Origin: Baffinella frigidus
Taxonomy: Eukaryota; Cryptophyceae; Cryptomonadales; Baffinellaceae
Reading direction: 5' to 3'
Length of the DNA stretch: 14,226 bases
Assembly: GCA_026770585.1 (NCBI GenBank)
Contig: MU646853.1
Location: 177,946-192,171 of the forward strand
The position numbers were made by a program, and so were the translations under genes. The notes under the pieces are model-generated. The model was given only the letters and a program-made list of their open reading frames with translations. It was not told where the DNA came from and did no database searches. Position 1 is the stretch's first letter, and each line of letters opens with the position of its first letter. Of this stretch, positions 13,082-14,226 are shown in pieces.

Positions 13082-13278
13082 AAATCCAGAGATTTTGTAA
13101 AAGTCAATTCACCCACAAAATCTGTCAACTTAGAAACGAGGTGCCCGTACTGGGTACTTCGAAAATCGATTTTCGCCTTGAGTTGACTAATACAAAAACT
13201 CCACCCTGGCAGTGCACTGCCCTGCACGCCGAACGTTTCCGCGAAAGTCGATCCCCATTGAAATTTGTCAACTTCAGA

Positions 13279-13319
13279 CGAAACAAAACACGGGTTATCA
13301 CAACCCGTGTTTTGTTTCG
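13279..13319. repeat. Perfect 18-bp stem, 5-base loop hairpin
   Basis: CGAAACAAAACACGGGTT, loop ATCAC, then the exact complement. The upstream GAAATTTGTCAACTTCAGACG (to 13280) also occurs near 12736-12757 with two changes, without the hairpin. Confidence 0.85.
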
Positions 13320-13584
13320 GGACATTCGCAGACCCACGCAGGGCTGGAGGGGGGGGATTTCAAAGTCATTTTCTTGAGGGAAAACGGCATTCAAAAGTCA
13401 ATTTTGAGAAGGAAACGGCTCCACTGGCGACCCAATGGCTCAAAGGGCGACCCTGGAATACCCCCACGTAGCGCCCTGTGTGGCCCTGGACTAGGTGAGC
13501 AAAGCACGTGTTTGGCGTGTGGTAAAAACACGCGTTTGGTGTTTGGTGAAACCTAGTACCAAACACATGTTTTGGTATTATGGC

Positions 13585-13904
13585 GGACCCGCCTCAACAC
13601 AGCTTCAGCCCTCCGCATCTCAAGCCCAACCCCAGCGCTAAAGCGCGACCGCTAAGAGACGCGCTCTCTCCCCCCCCCCCCCATGTTACTCGCGACCCGC
13701 AGTACTGCGGGTCCCAGTGGTGGAAATCCGGGCTGGGGATCACATAGGAGGCACACGTAAGGCAGTCACCTCACACAGTTGGCTTCGGCGTTCGCGTGAC
13801 CGGTCACGTGGGCGTTCGCGAGTAACATGTGTGTTGAGGCGGGTCCTTTGCAGGCGGGTCCTTTGCGGTACTGCGGGTCGCGAGTAACATGGGGGGGGGA
13901 GAGA
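13585..13904. mobile_element. Compound foldback with two nested arm pairs
   Basis: Outer: GGACCCGCCTCAACAC (13585-13600) with its inverse at 13831-13846. Inner-left to outer-right: 13683-13705 pairs perfectly with 13868-13890 and both extend into opposed C and G runs. The pairs cross rather than nest, so the two cannot form one simple hairpin. A third partial copy CGCGAGTAACATG lies at 13818. Confidence 0.6.
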
Positions 13905-14189
13905 TAGAAGTAGTGTGTGTGTGTGTGTGAGAGAGAGAGAGCGAGCGCGCACGAGAGGGAGATAGAGCGATAGAGGGAGAGAGGGAGAGAGAGTGAGAGC
14001 GAGCGAGCGAGCGAGGGAGAGAGGGAGAGAGAGAGAGCGCGCGAGCGATAGAGGGATGAAGAGAGAGAGAGAGAGAGAGAGAGGGAGGGAGGGAGAGAGA
14101 GAGACCGGAACAACACGTGGACCGAAAGCAGCGCAAAGGCCGCGAGAGAGTAGACCCCCCCCTCCGCAGACACCCCCCCTCGCCTCGCC

Positions 14190-14226
<37 letters not shown>
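13905..14226 (+). repeat. GT then GA-rich microsatellite to window end
   Basis: (GT)n at about 13912-13929 passes into long (GA)n with AGGG and AGCG interruptions, a break at about 14105-14190, and a pure (AG)n tract to the last base. Minus-strand Ser/Leu-rich frames here are not genes. Confidence 0.9.

Larger units (their letters stand above)
12787..13211. mobile_element. Family F element, 425 bp with 38-bp inverted ends, nested E6
   Basis: The left end 12787-12824 starts TGCCAGGGCGGAGTTTTTGC and matches the inverse of the right end 13174-13211 at 36 of 38 positions. The left half includes an 18-bp tandem array (12807-12878). E6 sits in the middle, and the right half is the block also found at 10847-10980. 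It encodes nothing recognisable. Confidence 0.7.

Noticed and set aside
13740-14173. Ser/Leu-rich minus-strand frames
   Set aside because: Translation of the GA microsatellite.

Overview
The window looks like repeat-saturated, gene-poor nuclear DNA of a eukaryote, probably an alga or other protist. There are two interstitial arrays of plant-type telomeric heptamers (CCCTAAA and the variants CCCTGAA, CCCTAGA, CCCGAAA). I see no bacterial operon, Shine-Dalgarno site, tRNA, rRNA or CRISPR array. TTTAGGG-type telomeres occur in green algae and plants but also in several other algal groups, so a green-lineage (for example prasinophyte) origin is only a guess.

One coding region stands out. On the minus strand at 2928-4025 an open frame encodes a histidine-rich protein with six repeats of 35-38 residues arranged as A-B-C-A-B-C. 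Its C-terminal quarter is not repeat protein: it is read-through into an inverted-repeat element (family D, 3000-3216) that also occurs at 9765-9913. A 61-bp segment beside its start codon (4050-4110) recurs in perfect inverted orientation at 4750-4810.

Nearly everything else is non-autonomous, hairpin-forming repeat DNA. Families, named here only for this window: A, ~110-bp hairpins with arms reading CTCGCTCATAAGAAA (6.1-9.5 kb); B, a 161-bp element ending CCACACAGC (2.5, 9.5 and 11.0 kb); C, a 181-190-bp element ending CCACWCGAGAATGC (1.8 and 9.9 kb, end fragments at 0.1 and 0.9 kb); D, ends GGTACCWCCAACCCTCA; E, foldbacks carrying TTACTACAC at the inner end of each arm (1.0, 1.2, 1.5, 2.6, 10.4 and 12.9 kb); F, a 425-bp element with 38-bp inverted ends (12.8-13.2 kb); G, a long direct repeat pair (9.1 and 10.6 kb); H, ends ATCCCTTAAGTGGCC (7.7 and 10.3 kb); K, palindromes rich in CCTACGGTAGG (11.4-11.7 kb).

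Layout: 0-2.5 kb, C and E elements plus a GAA microsatellite; 2.5-2.8 kb, a B element split by an E element; 2.9-4.0 kb, the repeat-protein ORF; 4.0-5.0 kb, the 61-bp inverted repeat, an AT-richer centre and a telomere-like array; 5.2-5.9 kb, several perfect inverted repeats; 6.0-9.5 kb, family A with large foldbacks; 9.5-11.2 kb, B, C, D, E, G and H copies; 11.3-12.4 kb, K palindromes and a ~77-bp tandem array with a second telomeric insert; 12.4-13.9 kb, F with a nested E; 13.9 kb to the end, GA-rich microsatellite. No transposase or reverse transcriptase was recognised, so mobility would have to be supplied from elsewhere.
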